26,836 nt of DNA from a virus. The position numbers and the translations under genes are program-made. Where the stretch lies: positions 1 through 26,836 of IMG/VR virus record IMGVR_UViG_3300042350_003369, one strand, 5' to 3'. Of the stretch, positions 15,276 through 24,400 are shown piece after piece. Under the pieces are notes generated by a model, which made no database searches, had not been told where the DNA came from, and saw only the letters and a list, made by a program, of their open reading frames with translations. Position 1 is the stretch's first letter. Every line of letters begins with the position of its first letter.

Positions 15276-16733
15276 ATGAAAATCGTTCCTGGTAATAAGC
15301 AGTTTGATGGATCAATCACTGCAACCACAATGTCTTTGGGAGATGCGTTACTAACACGCCCCGAAATCTCCACTAAAGTAGTAGAGCTATTTAAAAATAC
15401 GTGCTCTTTAACTGCTTATTTAACATCAATGGGTAAAACCAAAAAAGATGTAACTAACACTGATGTGTTCAAAATTGACAATGTATATGGCAATCCTAAA
15501 GTGATGTGGCCTATTATTGGCTTTCCTGAGCGCGTTGTGTATCAAGTGGCATCTGCAACACAATTAGATGGATCAACAGTTCCTGCTACTTCATACGTTG
15601 CTGGCACTGAATACTATTTGTACATTGATTCTCCTTATTTTAATCCTAATGACATTATCACAACGACTAATCGTCAAGTGCAATTGTTCATAAAGGGTGA
15701 AGGTACAATGATCACTCCGACGAAATGGCGTTACAAATTTGTTTTAAACTTGTCTAATAACACCGATACAGTACCGTTATCATTATTTGCGCAAGGCGAA
15801 CAATTAGGTCGTATGGCTACTAAATTTCCTGAATTGTCATTAACCGGATATGAGTCACATAACTACCCTGAGTGGTATTCTAACCGTATGTGTATTCAGC
15901 GTTTAAAAGCGTCAATTTCGGGAAGTGCGTTTAAATCTAAACTTTGGATTGAGCATAATGGTAAGTACATGTATTGGAATCACCAAGAAGCCAATCTAAT
16001 GAGAAAAGCTCATTTATATCGTGAAAATGATATAATCTATGGTAAAGCTACTACTGACGTTAACGACACTACATTTGTTTACGATGAAGATGGAAAGCCT
16101 ATTGTTTCTGGCGATGGCATTATCGAGCAAATGGATTATTCATTACGTCGTAAATACACTTTAGAAAGTGATGGAACTATTGATCCAAACTACTTTGAAG
16201 ATATGATGCAAGACATTAAAATAATGGCTAATCATGATGGTGTATTGGAATTGGTTGTTGCAGGTGGTAATGGTGCTATAACAGCATTCCATAAAACAAT
16301 GCGTAATATCTATAAATATGAGCCTTCTGTTATTACTAAAAGAAACAGTAAAGGTCTTGAAATAGGTACTGACTTTATAGCTTACTATCTAAATGGTGTT
16401 CGTCTGATTCCGTTGGAGTGTAGTGCAATGGACGCTCCAAACTTGCCATCTAAACCAAACTCTTTAACTGGACGTGCTAATGAAAGCTACAGAATGTTGC
16501 TATTAAATACAGGTATTACATCCACTGGTGATAATAATGTTGAAATGGTTACATTAGGTAACGGACAAGGAAATCGTGCATTTACAAGAAAAGTAATTAA
16601 TGGTATGGAATCTTTAACAGATAGCGAAGTAGCATCAACATCATTGGATGGACTTGCTGTTCAGGTGTTAATGGAATCTGGTGTTATTGTACGCAATCCG
16701 TTCTCTTGCGGTATGTTAGAAATAATTGACTAA
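15276..16733 (+). CDS. Major capsid protein, crAss-like HK97 fold, 485 aa
   Basis: This is the shell protein. Recognition comes from length (crAss-like capsid proteins are near 490 aa), position after a scaffold-like gene, and N-terminal sequence: GNKQFDGSITATTMSLGDAL, then CSLTAYLTSMGKTKKDV and VYGNPKVMWPIIGFPER, which I associate with Crassvirales capsid proteins. Internal features include an insertion-like segment with YESHNYPEWYSNRMC (about 190-205) and WIEHNGKYMYWNHQEANLM (about 227-245). The C-terminal part, GLAVQVLMESGVIVRNPFS, reads like the final strand of the P/A domains. The leader is A-rich (AAAAAACAAACAACAAAC) with no Shine-Dalgarno, as expected for highly translated Bacteroidota genes. 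There is no N-terminal delta domain of the HK97 kind, in keeping with a separate scaffold. Confidence 0.88.
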   Translation: MKIVPGNKQFDGSITATTMSLGDALLTRPEISTKVVELFKNTCSLTAYLTSMGKTKKDVTNTDVFKIDNVYGNPKVMWPIIGFPERVVYQVASATQLDGSTVPATSYVAGTEYYLYIDSPYFNPNDIITTTNRQVQLFIKGEGTMITPTKWRYKFVLNLSNNTDTVPLSLFAQGEQLGRMATKFPELSLTGYESHNYPEWYSNRMCIQRLKASISGSAFKSKLWIEHNGKYMYWNHQEANLMRKAHLYRENDIIYGKATTDVNDTTFVYDEDGKPIVSGDGIIEQMDYSLRRKYTLESDGTIDPNYFEDMMQDIKIMANHDGVLELVVAGGNGAITAFHKTMRNIYKYEPSVITKRNSKGLEIGTDFIAYYLNGVRLIPLECSAMDAPNLPSKPNSLTGRANESYRMLLLNTGITSTGDNNVEMVTLGNGQGNRAFTRKVINGMESLTDSEVASTSLDGLAVQVLMESGVIVRNPFSCGMLEIID

Positions 16734-16750
16734 TCTAAACTACAAATAAC

Positions 16751-17476
16751 ATGGCAACAGTATCACTAAAGTTAAATGAATCCAATCCTAAGAAAGCACG
16801 TATAGGTAGATTAACGTCATTTATTTTGACGCTACCTAAGAAAAACGATGGTTCTTATAGATTGCCAAAGGGAGTTTCTGATAAAGAAGCCGAAAAAATA
16901 GGTATTAAAACAGGTGTAAAATGGTCGTTTTCGCTACGTCCTAATATGGTTTTTGATGATTCAAATCCTGAACATCAAATCCAATTAAAGATATTGCAAT
17001 CGACTATATTCAATGATATTATTGCAAGTCGTAAATCTGATTTAACGTCATTACATCGATTCTATTTTGATAATCCGGTTATTGAAGGGAAAGACAAGGC
17101 AGGCAAACGTAAACGTAAATATGAAGCGGATAAGCTATTATTCAGTTTGAATGAAAGCGAACAACGTGAATTATTGCAATATACGTATGGCTATGCTGAA
17201 GTTGATCAATTTACATCGGAAATGGTCACGTCTGCATTGGGTGAAGAAATTGATAAAAACCCTGATGACTTTTTTACTAAGGTGCAAAATCCACATCGTA
17301 AAACCATAGTTGAAATTAATAAAATGGTTGAAATGGATATTTTGCAACGCAAAGAAGGTAAATACTATCATAATCAAACATTGATTGGTATTGATATTGA
17401 AACTGCGGTATCTTATTTAGAAAGTCCCAAAAATGCAGACTTGGTTTCGCAATTGATTGCACTTTTGAAAAAATAA
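16751..17476 (+). CDS. Conserved-looking protein following the capsid gene, 241 aa
   Basis: I believe I have seen this family right after the capsid gene in Bacteroidetes phages, always as a hypothetical virion protein. The first 110 residues are beta-rich (TVSLKLNESN, RIGRLTSFILTLP). They are followed by a basic linker (DKAGKRKRKYEADKLLF, about 115-130). The C-terminal 60 residues form a probable winged-helix-like unit: IVEINKMVEMDILQRKEGKYYHN, then GIDIETAVSYLESPKN and a closing helix. Such a unit could bind DNA or another virion part. It starts 17 bases after the capsid stop with an A-rich leader. It may be an auxiliary capsid or a head-completion protein; the sequence does not decide between these. 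Confidence 0.6.
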   Translation: MATVSLKLNESNPKKARIGRLTSFILTLPKKNDGSYRLPKGVSDKEAEKIGIKTGVKWSFSLRPNMVFDDSNPEHQIQLKILQSTIFNDIIASRKSDLTSLHRFYFDNPVIEGKDKAGKRKRKYEADKLLFSLNESEQRELLQYTYGYAEVDQFTSEMVTSALGEEIDKNPDDFFTKVQNPHRKTIVEINKMVEMDILQRKEGKYYHNQTLIGIDIETAVSYLESPKNADLVSQLIALLKK

Positions 17477-17480
17477 ATAA

Positions 17481-18197
17481 ATGATTACTACAGCGACTGA
17501 GATGTATGCGCTTTTGTTAGAACTCTATCAAAGGCAAAAAACGGGGAGTATCACTATTGACGAATTCAACACTCGCGTAAATGTTGCAGCGTTAAATGTG
17601 GTTACGTCCAAACTCCCAGTCGCTGAAAGTAGTCAATATTTAGACGATTCACTACGAACACTAACCAGAGAACGAATACTTACACCTAATTCAGCTACAG
17701 GCGTTCCTGTTATTATTGATACACAAATTGAAAGTAATAACTATAATACGCTATTACCCTATTATTTAAGAATGTTAAGTGTTGAATTTAAAATAAAATA
17801 TAAGGGAAGTAGTTGTAATGAGGAAGATTCTATATCTGATTGGATTACAGCAAAACGATACAGATTAGATAATACAAAAATTAATAATGATCCGTTTCAA
17901 AAACCATCTGATAGCAAGCCGTATTACCGATTAAGCAGTAATGACGCGGGAACTACAGTATCATTTGAAAATTGGATTGTTCCAATTATCAACACTCCAT
18001 CGTTAATAAATCAAATTAAATTAAATTATGTTAAATATCCTAATAAGATAATTTTAACAGCAAATCCGGCTACAGATAGTAATTCGGATTTACCTTCAGA
18101 AATACAGCAGGAAATTGTTTTTTTAATGTTGCGCGAAATATTGGAAAATACGGAAAGTCCTAGAGTTTATAAGCCCGCAGAAAGCGGGTCTAATTAA
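17481..18197 (+). CDS. Putative head-tail connector / ring protein, 238 aa
   Basis: Probable adaptor between portal and tail. The N-terminus is a helical bundle (EMYALLLELYQRQKTGSITIDEFNTRVNVAAL), typical of connector proteins. A beta-rich middle follows (YYRLSSNDAGTTVSFENWIVPII). The C-terminus carries a helix LPSEIQQEIVFLMLREILENTESPRV (from about 204), whose pattern (LPxE..qEIv...REiLENteSpR) I remember from virion structural proteins of Bacteroidetes phages. Position after the capsid gene and before the tail genes agrees. A GC-rich hairpin covers its last codons, followed by a second, AU-rich hairpin. It starts 4 bases after the previous stop (TAAATAAATG). Which ring of the tail it forms cannot be told from sequence. 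Confidence 0.6.
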   Translation: MITTATEMYALLLELYQRQKTGSITIDEFNTRVNVAALNVVTSKLPVAESSQYLDDSLRTLTRERILTPNSATGVPVIIDTQIESNNYNTLLPYYLRMLSVEFKIKYKGSSCNEEDSISDWITAKRYRLDNTKINNDPFQKPSDSKPYYRLSSNDAGTTVSFENWIVPIINTPSLINQIKLNYVKYPNKIILTANPATDSNSDLPSEIQQEIVFLMLREILENTESPRVYKPAESGSN

Positions 18198-18212
18198 AGT
18201 TAGAACAACTTT
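18173..18212 (+). promoter_or_regulatory. Two tandem hairpins at a gene end (possible attenuator)
   Basis: CCCGC (18174-18178) pairs with GCGGG (18184-18188) around an AGAAA loop, and AAAGTT (18196-18201) with AACTTT (18207-18212) around AGAAC. The first overlaps the stop region of the upstream gene. The second is followed by a short T run (TTTTT) and might end some transcripts or protect the mRNA 3' end before the Cys-rich gene. Confidence 0.45.
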
Positions 18213-18238
18213 TTAAACCTAAATAAAACAAAAAAACA

Positions 18239-19045
18239 ATGGCAAAATCAACTTTTCAGCATCCACCGGTTAAAATACTGGTTGGTGATGCAAGTGCCTC
18301 CACAATCACTGGAAGTGGCACAGAATCGGCTCCTTGGGTAATCAGCGCAGGCGGTCAAATTATTTCATTTACAACAGCTGATATCGAATACATGTCCGAA
18401 GAAATATGCACAAGTGATGGTGATAAGCAAGAAATTGTAATCACATTTGATGCAATCGAAGAAACATGCGAGTGTGTACGCGATGCAAGTATTCGTGTTA
18501 TTCGTAAACATGGACGTAATTGGAAAATAAGCAACACGTACCAGCAAACACGTTTTTATAAAGCAAGTGCGGCAAAAGGAGTTACAGCAACAATAAATAG
18601 TTTAGTAGCTAAATTAGAAGATATTATAAATGCTGATGAATTTTCTCCTGTAACTGCTACTTCATTAGGTGCCGTATTAACATTAACGTCTAAGGAAAAC
18701 GGAATAGCAACTATAGCTGTTGCCACTGAAAGTTCCGCAACAATAGTATCAACTCCAGGCGTTGAACCTGTATTGACAGCAGATGATATTTTAATTCAGT
18801 TCCCAATAAAACCTCATACGTTTGGTCAGCGTCCATTAACCGGATTGTGTTATGACTGTATGTGTTTTTACACATTAAAGCTTCGTAAAAACAATGGATA
18901 TGATCCAATTGAAGGTGGTGGTGAATCAACATTAAATGAGTATCATTTTTATGTTGGTTGTGAAGATCCAACAGCCGATACTGTTGAAGGAGATGCAGAT
19001 TGGGCTGAGGATTGGACTACAATTTATACTGCTAAATATGATTAA
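18239..19045 (+). CDS. Cys-rich virion-type protein, 268 aa, last gene of the head module
   Basis: Unrecognised. It is beta-rich with many Ser/Thr/Val strands, so a decoration, tail tube or other virion surface protein is plausible. Seven cysteines are unusual for this phage: C57, C77 and C79 (TCECV), C204, C207 and C209 (CYDCMC) and C241. The CxC and CxxCxC groupings suggest metal binding or disulfides once the virion is outside the cell. Residues 20-40 contain a TITGSGTESAPWVISAGG segment typical of phage structural proteins, and the middle (about 100-175) may be a separate domain (YQQTRFYKASAAKGVTATIN). The leader is A-rich (AATAAAACAAAAAAACA), as for the capsid gene, hinting at high expression. 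A strong terminator follows 51 bases after the stop. Confidence 0.6.
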   Translation: MAKSTFQHPPVKILVGDASASTITGSGTESAPWVISAGGQIISFTTADIEYMSEEICTSDGDKQEIVITFDAIEETCECVRDASIRVIRKHGRNWKISNTYQQTRFYKASAAKGVTATINSLVAKLEDIINADEFSPVTATSLGAVLTLTSKENGIATIAVATESSATIVSTPGVEPVLTADDILIQFPIKPHTFGQRPLTGLCYDCMCFYTLKLRKNNGYDPIEGGGESTLNEYHFYVGCEDPTADTVEGDADWAEDWTTIYTAKYD

Positions 19046-19096
19046 TTAGTTCTAATCATCCTCACAAGATTGGAATAATTAGTTTTTTTTGAGAAT

Positions 19097-19129
19097 AAAA
19101 AAACCCGTATATAATGTGCGGGTTTTTTT
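19097..19129 (+). terminator. Rho-independent terminator after the head module
   Basis: A run of seven A then CCCG (19104-19107) faces CGGG (19119-19122) and seven T (19123-19129), with an 11-base loop. The A/T flanks can extend the stem, so it may act in both directions. It separates the head genes from the tail genes. Confidence 0.8.
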
Positions 19130-19132
19130 ATT

Positions 19133-19140
19133 TATATTTG
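19133..19140 (+). promoter_or_regulatory. Candidate -7 box immediately after the terminator
   Basis: TATATTTG fits TAnnTTTG and ends 4 bases before the ATG at 19145. No TTTG is found at the -33 position because the terminator occupies it. If used, transcription would start at or next to the ATG, giving a leaderless or nearly leaderless mRNA. Confidence 0.4.
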
Positions 19141-19144
19141 TGAT

Positions 19145-19471
19145 ATGATAGAAATGATAGTTATTATTAGCATGTTCTGTCTTGGCTTGCATTATGCAGC
19201 TAAAGAAGGCAACATTTTATCATTTATACCATTATGGGTGCCTGATTGGGTGTGTAAAATGATTTTTAATTGTGCTCCATGCATGTCAACAATATATGGA
19301 ACTTTAATTATGTTTTTCTTTTCAGACGTATTTACATTGCCTGCTCTTGTCCTTAGCATAGGCGCATCCAGTGGTTTGTCATATATAGGAATAACAGTGT
19401 GTAATTCTATCTATTTTATAGCTAAATCTATTGAACAAGAAATAGAACAAGAAGATAATGGCGACATATAG
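19145..19471 (+). CDS. Small membrane protein with CAPCM motif, 108 aa
   Basis: This is a predicted inner-membrane protein. Hydrophobic segments lie at about 3-15, 50-70 (TIYGTLIMFFFSDVFTLPALVL) and 66-93, and the last 15 residues are acidic (SIEQEIEQEDNGDI), so the C-terminus is probably cytoplasmic. CAPCM (43-47), plus Cys37, gives a CxxC that I recall from small membrane proteins of Bacteroidetes phages with a C..CM.S.wG pattern. The role is unknown; holin-like, superinfection or assembly functions are all possible. It starts at 19145 or, if the promoter box is real, at the second ATG, 19154 (MIVIISMFCL). It overlaps the next gene by 14 bases and opens the tail module after the terminator. 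Confidence 0.6.
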   Translation: MIEMIVIISMFCLGLHYAAKEGNILSFIPLWVPDWVCKMIFNCAPCMSTIYGTLIMFFFSDVFTLPALVLSIGASSGLSYIGITVCNSIYFIAKSIEQEIEQEDNGDI

Positions 19472-20129
19472 TGAAGTGGTTTATTCTGTAATTAATCAAG
19501 TTACAGCCGGTAACTACACCGATGATAATATGCTTTCTTTTGAATTAGTTGGGCATGTTGTTAATAATGTTCGCAGTACACTAATGAAAGACTATTATGA
19601 AAAGACAAAGTTTCTTGATCCATCATTTTATCAAAAGAATTGCTGTTTAGAAGTGATTTGCGAAAAGGTGGAATGCAACAATTTGTTTTCAGGACAAACA
19701 GATAAAGTGATTAATATACCTAATTTAGCTAATTATCTAGGACAAAAAGCTATATTGTATTTAGGCCCTGCATCATATAACGATCCTTATAATTACGTTC
19801 CACTTACTAATATATCCTACTATAAAGACAGAAGATTTGGAGGAAAATTAAAGTCTTATACGATAATAGGCAATCAAGTGCATTTACATAATATATCTAT
19901 TTCAGGATTAAAGTATGTATGTATTATAGGAGCTTTTGAAGAACCTATACCGGAATGTGGCATAGATGAAGCATCCGGAAATTGGGAATATCCTATACCC
20001 GGTCATTTATTGCATAAATTAGAATTACTATCTATACAACAAATTACTAGTACATTTCTTAGAAACACTGATATAGCTAATGATGGCAGGGAAATAATAA
20101 TAGGAAACGCACCAAAATCACAAGAATAA
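19458..20129 (+). CDS. Putative tail ring / connector protein, 223 aa
   Basis: This is probably one of the stacked ring proteins of a crAss-like tail. The N-terminus is helical (YSEVVYSVINQVTAG, VVNNVRSTLMKDYYEK). A beta-rich middle follows (VINIPNLANYLGQKAILYLGP), with SYYKDRRFGG and VHLHNISISGLKYVCIIGAFEEP, a pattern seen in gp4/gp11-like adaptors and their relatives. The end (IPGHLLHKLELLSIQQITSTFL, then NDGRE) resembles, from memory, a C-terminal helix conserved in ring proteins. It has five or more Cys residues (CCLEVICEKVEC cluster near 55-66). It overlaps the membrane protein gene by 14 bases and ends one base before the next gene, so these are read together. Confidence 0.6.
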   Translation: MATYSEVVYSVINQVTAGNYTDDNMLSFELVGHVVNNVRSTLMKDYYEKTKFLDPSFYQKNCCLEVICEKVECNNLFSGQTDKVINIPNLANYLGQKAILYLGPASYNDPYNYVPLTNISYYKDRRFGGKLKSYTIIGNQVHLHNISISGLKYVCIIGAFEEPIPECGIDEASGNWEYPIPGHLLHKLELLSIQQITSTFLRNTDIANDGREIIIGNAPKSQE

Positions 20130-20130
20130 C

Positions 20131-20334
20131 ATGAGGATAAAAACATTAAAAAAACTGCATTTTACAGTTGATGGCACTATAATACAAGTTCCACAGGAAA
20201 CAATTATTGATAATGCAACTAAAACTAGAAAAATCAGTCCTTGTTGCACATATTACATTTACACTTTTGTATATAATGATAAGCAAATCACAACTTCCAA
20301 AGCTCACCAAAGATATATACAAGTTGTGGAGTAA
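20131..20334 (+). CDS. Small basic protein, 67 aa
   Basis: Unrecognised small protein, basic at the N-terminus (MRIKTLKKLHFTV) and mostly beta by pattern (FTVDGTIIQVPQETII, CCTYYIYTFVYNDKQI). It starts one base after the ring protein stop (TAACATG). Its last 59 bases may be overprinted by the next gene if that starts at 20276. Reality is supported by its spacing and by the fact that otherwise about 145 bases would be non-coding in a compact operon. Confidence 0.5.
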   Translation: MRIKTLKKLHFTVDGTIIQVPQETIIDNATKTRKISPCCTYYIYTFVYNDKQITTSKAHQRYIQVVE

Positions 20335-20875
20335 TGTGGGTAAGTCTGTACATGGGCGTAGGTTCTATTCTCCGGTGTACAATGACTATATTTCTTATAA
20401 ATTATCTAATTTAAAACGTCTTTTATCATATAAAAACTGCAAAAGCACTTATGCTATATTAATGCCTTTTTTGTTAAAGTATATTAAAATACACTATCCT
20501 AAGGATCAATATAACAATAGGTATCGAAGAGCAGAGCGTATTGTGATTAGTGTGTGTCATAGATTTAATGAACTGCTTGTAGATTCATTAATAGATAATA
20601 ATGACTATTTTGTGTTTCCTACACCCGGATTTGGTTATTTATGTGTTATGCCTCACTACCCGCCTAAAAAAAATTATGTTAATTTTGCTACAGATCATAA
20701 GCGTGTAAATCTTAAATTTATACCAGGTCGCACAGGAATACGATATGTTAAACAACCTTATATTCATTATGTAAGACAGTCGGATTCGGTTAGGATTATG
20801 AAAAGGGTTGTTAATGAACATTTTAAATACACCTATAATGGACCAAACAAATTACAAATTAGTAAAAGTAAATGA
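20276..20875 (+). CDS. Basic virion-type protein, 199 aa
   Basis: Unrecognised by name. It is strongly basic, rich in Lys, Arg, Tyr and His, with helical N-terminal segments (LPKLTKDIYKLW) and a long helix (NRYRRAERIVISVCHRFNELLVDSLI). A C-terminal beta/loop part contains FVFPTPGFGYLCVMPHYPPKK and FIPGRTGIRYVKQPYIHYV. A charge like this suits contact with DNA in the tail channel or a ring that touches DNA. I chose the ATG at 20276; an earlier in-frame ATG at 20207 overlaps the 67-residue gene almost fully, and a GTG at 20336, directly after that gene's stop, is an alternative giving 179 aa. The 3' end overlaps the next gene by 38 bases. Confidence 0.55.
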   Translation: MISKSQLPKLTKDIYKLWSNVGKSVHGRRFYSPVYNDYISYKLSNLKRLLSYKNCKSTYAILMPFLLKYIKIHYPKDQYNNRYRRAERIVISVCHRFNELLVDSLIDNNDYFVFPTPGFGYLCVMPHYPPKKNYVNFATDHKRVNLKFIPGRTGIRYVKQPYIHYVRQSDSVRIMKRVVNEHFKYTYNGPNKLQISKSK

Positions 20876-21443
20876 AGTTATAGCGGAATATAATGCTCGA
20901 TATAAGAATAACCCTATTGATCAAAGTGATGCTATAAATTGGATATATGACTGTATACGTCATGTTGGCTCAGTAGATAACTATCAACACACAGAAGTTA
21001 AGCTGGATGTTAAAAATCACAAAGTGGCGCTACCTTGTGATGTATATAAAATATCTGCCGTTTTAAATTTAAACAGACATCCATTGGCTTATGAAGATGA
21101 TGGAATATTTCTTAATTTATATGATCCTAAAACAGAAGTGGTGCTTTTACGTTATTGGGCTTTACCTAAAGATGATGATGGTTATCCCTTAATATTAGAA
21201 GAAACAAAAGATGCGGCTGTTCATTTTTTGTTTATGCGCAACACTGCAGAACCTGATTGGTATACCGGTAAAATTAGTGATCAAAAATATCAAATGATTA
21301 ATCAAGAATATCATCGTTTAGTTGGTATGGCTAGGGGTAGTTTACGTCATTATTCACGCAATGATATGGCTAGACATACTACAATAACAAGACAAATGGT
21401 TGTTCCTTCATCTACAGTGTTACAAAATAAAGATCGTAAATAA
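20838..21443 (+). CDS. Putative tail ring / adaptor protein, 201 aa
   Basis: Likely a head-tail adaptor or tail ring. The first half has a helix (YKLVKVNEVIAEYNARY, then AINWIYDCIRHVG) followed by strands (HTEVKLDVKNHKVALPCDVYKI) and a core with VVLLRYWALPKDDDGYPLI, the last of which recalls the beta core of T7 gp11-like adaptors (Y..LP.D.dG.p.i). The helical C-terminus contains AVHFLFMRNTAEPDWYTGKI and ends with a charged tail (about 160-200). I chose the ATG at 20838 (MDQTNYKLVK); ATGs at 20808 and 20814 would extend it by 10 or 8 residues and overlap the basic gene further. The stop lies one base before the muzzle gene start. Confidence 0.65.
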   Translation: MDQTNYKLVKVNEVIAEYNARYKNNPIDQSDAINWIYDCIRHVGSVDNYQHTEVKLDVKNHKVALPCDVYKISAVLNLNRHPLAYEDDGIFLNLYDPKTEVVLLRYWALPKDDDGYPLILEETKDAAVHFLFMRNTAEPDWYTGKISDQKYQMINQEYHRLVGMARGSLRHYSRNDMARHTTITRQMVVPSSTVLQNKDRK

Positions 21444-21444
21444 G

Positions 21445-24400
21445 ATGCAAATAAATGTATTTGATAATGGCGTAAACACAGATATTGATCCGGCAAGAGT
21501 TCCGGCTACGCAATATACAAGCGGACGTAATGTTAGATTAGTTAATGACAGATCTAATGGATTAGTAATCAAGCCATTAGATGGAACGTCATTACAGTTT
21601 GTTATTGGTGGAAATAAAGTACCTATTGGCACTATAGATACACCATACGGATTTTCTATAATATTTTCAAAAGCGCAATCTTCCACTGCTTTTGATGAAA
21701 TAGGTGTTTATCCTGCACCTAATTGTATTGTTAATAATAACCCTAATAGCTTAGGATTTAGTAATCAATATAGGCCATTAAAAAACATATTAAGTACAAC
21801 TGGAGCATTAATTGACTGCATAACTACAGAACTAAATTTTAGCGTAGGTAATACAATAACCGGATTTGTACGTTTAGATGATGATAATACATTTAATATT
21901 TATTTTACAGATAATCGCAACCCTGTTCGTTGTATAAATTCAGGGTTTAAATTAGATGGAACGCAAGCAGATATTAAACGAATTAGTGTTAAGCAATTAC
22001 ATATAGATAAGCTAACATCTATATTTTTAGATACTAATATTCCCGGTAAAATAGATTTATTAAGCGTATCAACAACAGGTAAGCATTTATGCGGAAATTA
22101 TGTTTATTATATGCGATATGTAACAAAATCGTATGATAAAACACCATTTAAATGTCAATCTGGACCTATACAAATAGCTCCGACATCAAACCAAACATAC
22201 GACCAAATATTACAAGCTCATGGAGGAGAAGGTGGCAGACAAACAGATAAATCTGTTTTGCTTAGGGTAAGCGGTGGCTTTAATTCAGATCATAATACAG
22301 ATATACCACTAGATAAAGCATATGATTATGTAGAATTCGCTTATTGCTATAACTATGAAAATGGTGCTAAAACCTTTGAAATTATAGATAAATTATTTCC
22401 AATAAATGGAAATGACACTATAGATGTATTAATTACAGGTGATGAACCTAAAATAGCATCATCTTTATCTGATATTTTATTTAGACATCCGGAAGATCGT
22501 ATTGCTGAAACTATAAAATATCATAAAAGAAAATTATATATAGGGAACACGTCAGTGGAATATCCATTATACGATACTATACCGGGTAGTAATGGTATAG
22601 AAAAAGAACAGTATCTTATTGAATTTGCTAAACGTATTAAAATTAGTTATTTAAAAAATAGAACATCAACTACAGTTGGTAGCAAACTTTTATCATTTGA
22701 TATAATTAGTGAATTAGGAGATATTAATGCAGGATATGGTGGTAATATATACAAGGACGAAAAAAAAACTTATTATAATGTAGGGTATTTTAGAGGAGAA
22801 ACTTATCAATTTGGAATACAATTCACCCTTAATAATGGTCAAGAAACATTGTATTATCCAATGAAAGGGGATGATGAATGGTCTGAAAATAGCAAAGGAA
22901 ATTTTGTAAATGAAGATGGGATATATCGATTTCCTAGTGTATATGATTATCCGTATTATGGAGAAATAGAACCTAATACTAATCATTTAGTTCCTGGGAG
23001 TAATGTATTGCAATTGCTTTTTGTTGAATTTGACATGTCTGATGCTATAATATATCTTAATAACAATCCATTTGCAGCAGATTTTTTTCAGAAATATATA
23101 TCAGGGTATTGTTTTGGAAGAGCAGAACGTAAACCCAATTTGGTGTATCAAGGTTTAATGATGCATGCATTTGATGGTGCTCCATTTGGTGATTGGCCTG
23201 ATAATGTGGCGTATTATTCTATGATAGACAAAGGGCCCGAATACAGAAATGATAAAACATCATATGGGCCTGGAAATGATCCAGATACTCTAACAAATAA
23301 TAATTATCCTCTTAGAAATAGTTTACCTCACAGTCCCGATCAATTAGAATGTATAAATTATGCAATGTATCCTAATGTGACTGGCGGTCAAAATGATATA
23401 TTTTTTGATAGCGATAATGCAGATAGCTCAATGACGCTAAGTAAAAAAAGATTTCCTTTATTTACCCGATTTAATGGTTATTATAAAGAATCTTTAAAGA
23501 TTGAAGATACAGGCTTTTTGCAAAATGCTGAACCAGTTTTGGTTTATCAAACGGTTAGTGGTAAATCTTTTATACCGAGTTACCCTTTTGCTGCATTACC
23601 AGCTATCTTTATTTGGAAGAGAAGAAATGATGGTAATAATTTTGAAGATATTCCAAGAGTGTATTATATAGAGCAATTTTTTGGATTACATCAAAATTAT
23701 TTAAGAGGAGATTACACTGCTACAGAAAGTAACAGTGGTGGGTTTAATTCGTTTTTACAAACACCTAGTTTAAATTATAAAGCTATATTTTCAAATGATT
23801 ATTTTTTTGAAAAGAATATACCTGATGGAAGTTATCATATGCTTATGTTTAGCGCTGTACAATATACCACGTATTGTAGTAAAAAGTTAGACGTCGATGA
23901 TGGATATAGACGTGATTACATGGATGCATCTTTGGAAGATCTCGCCTACGATTCACGTTGCAGACCATATAATTTTGGAGCTGCGCCAACAAGAAATCAT
24001 TTTGTTAAATATCCAAGTTATGGTTATAGCGGCAATACTAATACATTAGGCAATATAGCAGGTTGGCCAATACAAGCATATCAAATTTATGAATGGGAGC
24101 AAGGTGCTAAAGAAGGATTTACATCATTTTTTACACAAGGTGGTGATTTTTCTAAAGATTGTTTGTTTTGGTTTAATTCAGCAAACACGCAATCAGCAGA
24201 AAGAGGTGTAGCTAATCGCTCATTTGCTATTGGCAGGTATATTGGAATTAAATTTGAATTGCCTTATAAAATAGATGAAACAGAATATCCATCTGCTGTA
24301 TCTGGTCGTTGTGGAAGAGAAAATGCGTCACTTAATGCAATATATTTAGGCTCGAATGGTTATTGGGGAGATCATCAAGCACCTCATACAAGAATTCCGT

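Noticed and set aside
19045-19145. tRNA or small RNA in the widest non-coding gap
   Set aside because: Only the terminator and -7 box are visible; no cloverleaf or other conserved fold.
21400-21444. Upstream start for the muzzle protein
   Set aside because: This extension overlaps the adaptor gene's 3' end in another frame, and the family N-terminus begins at the ATG at 21445.
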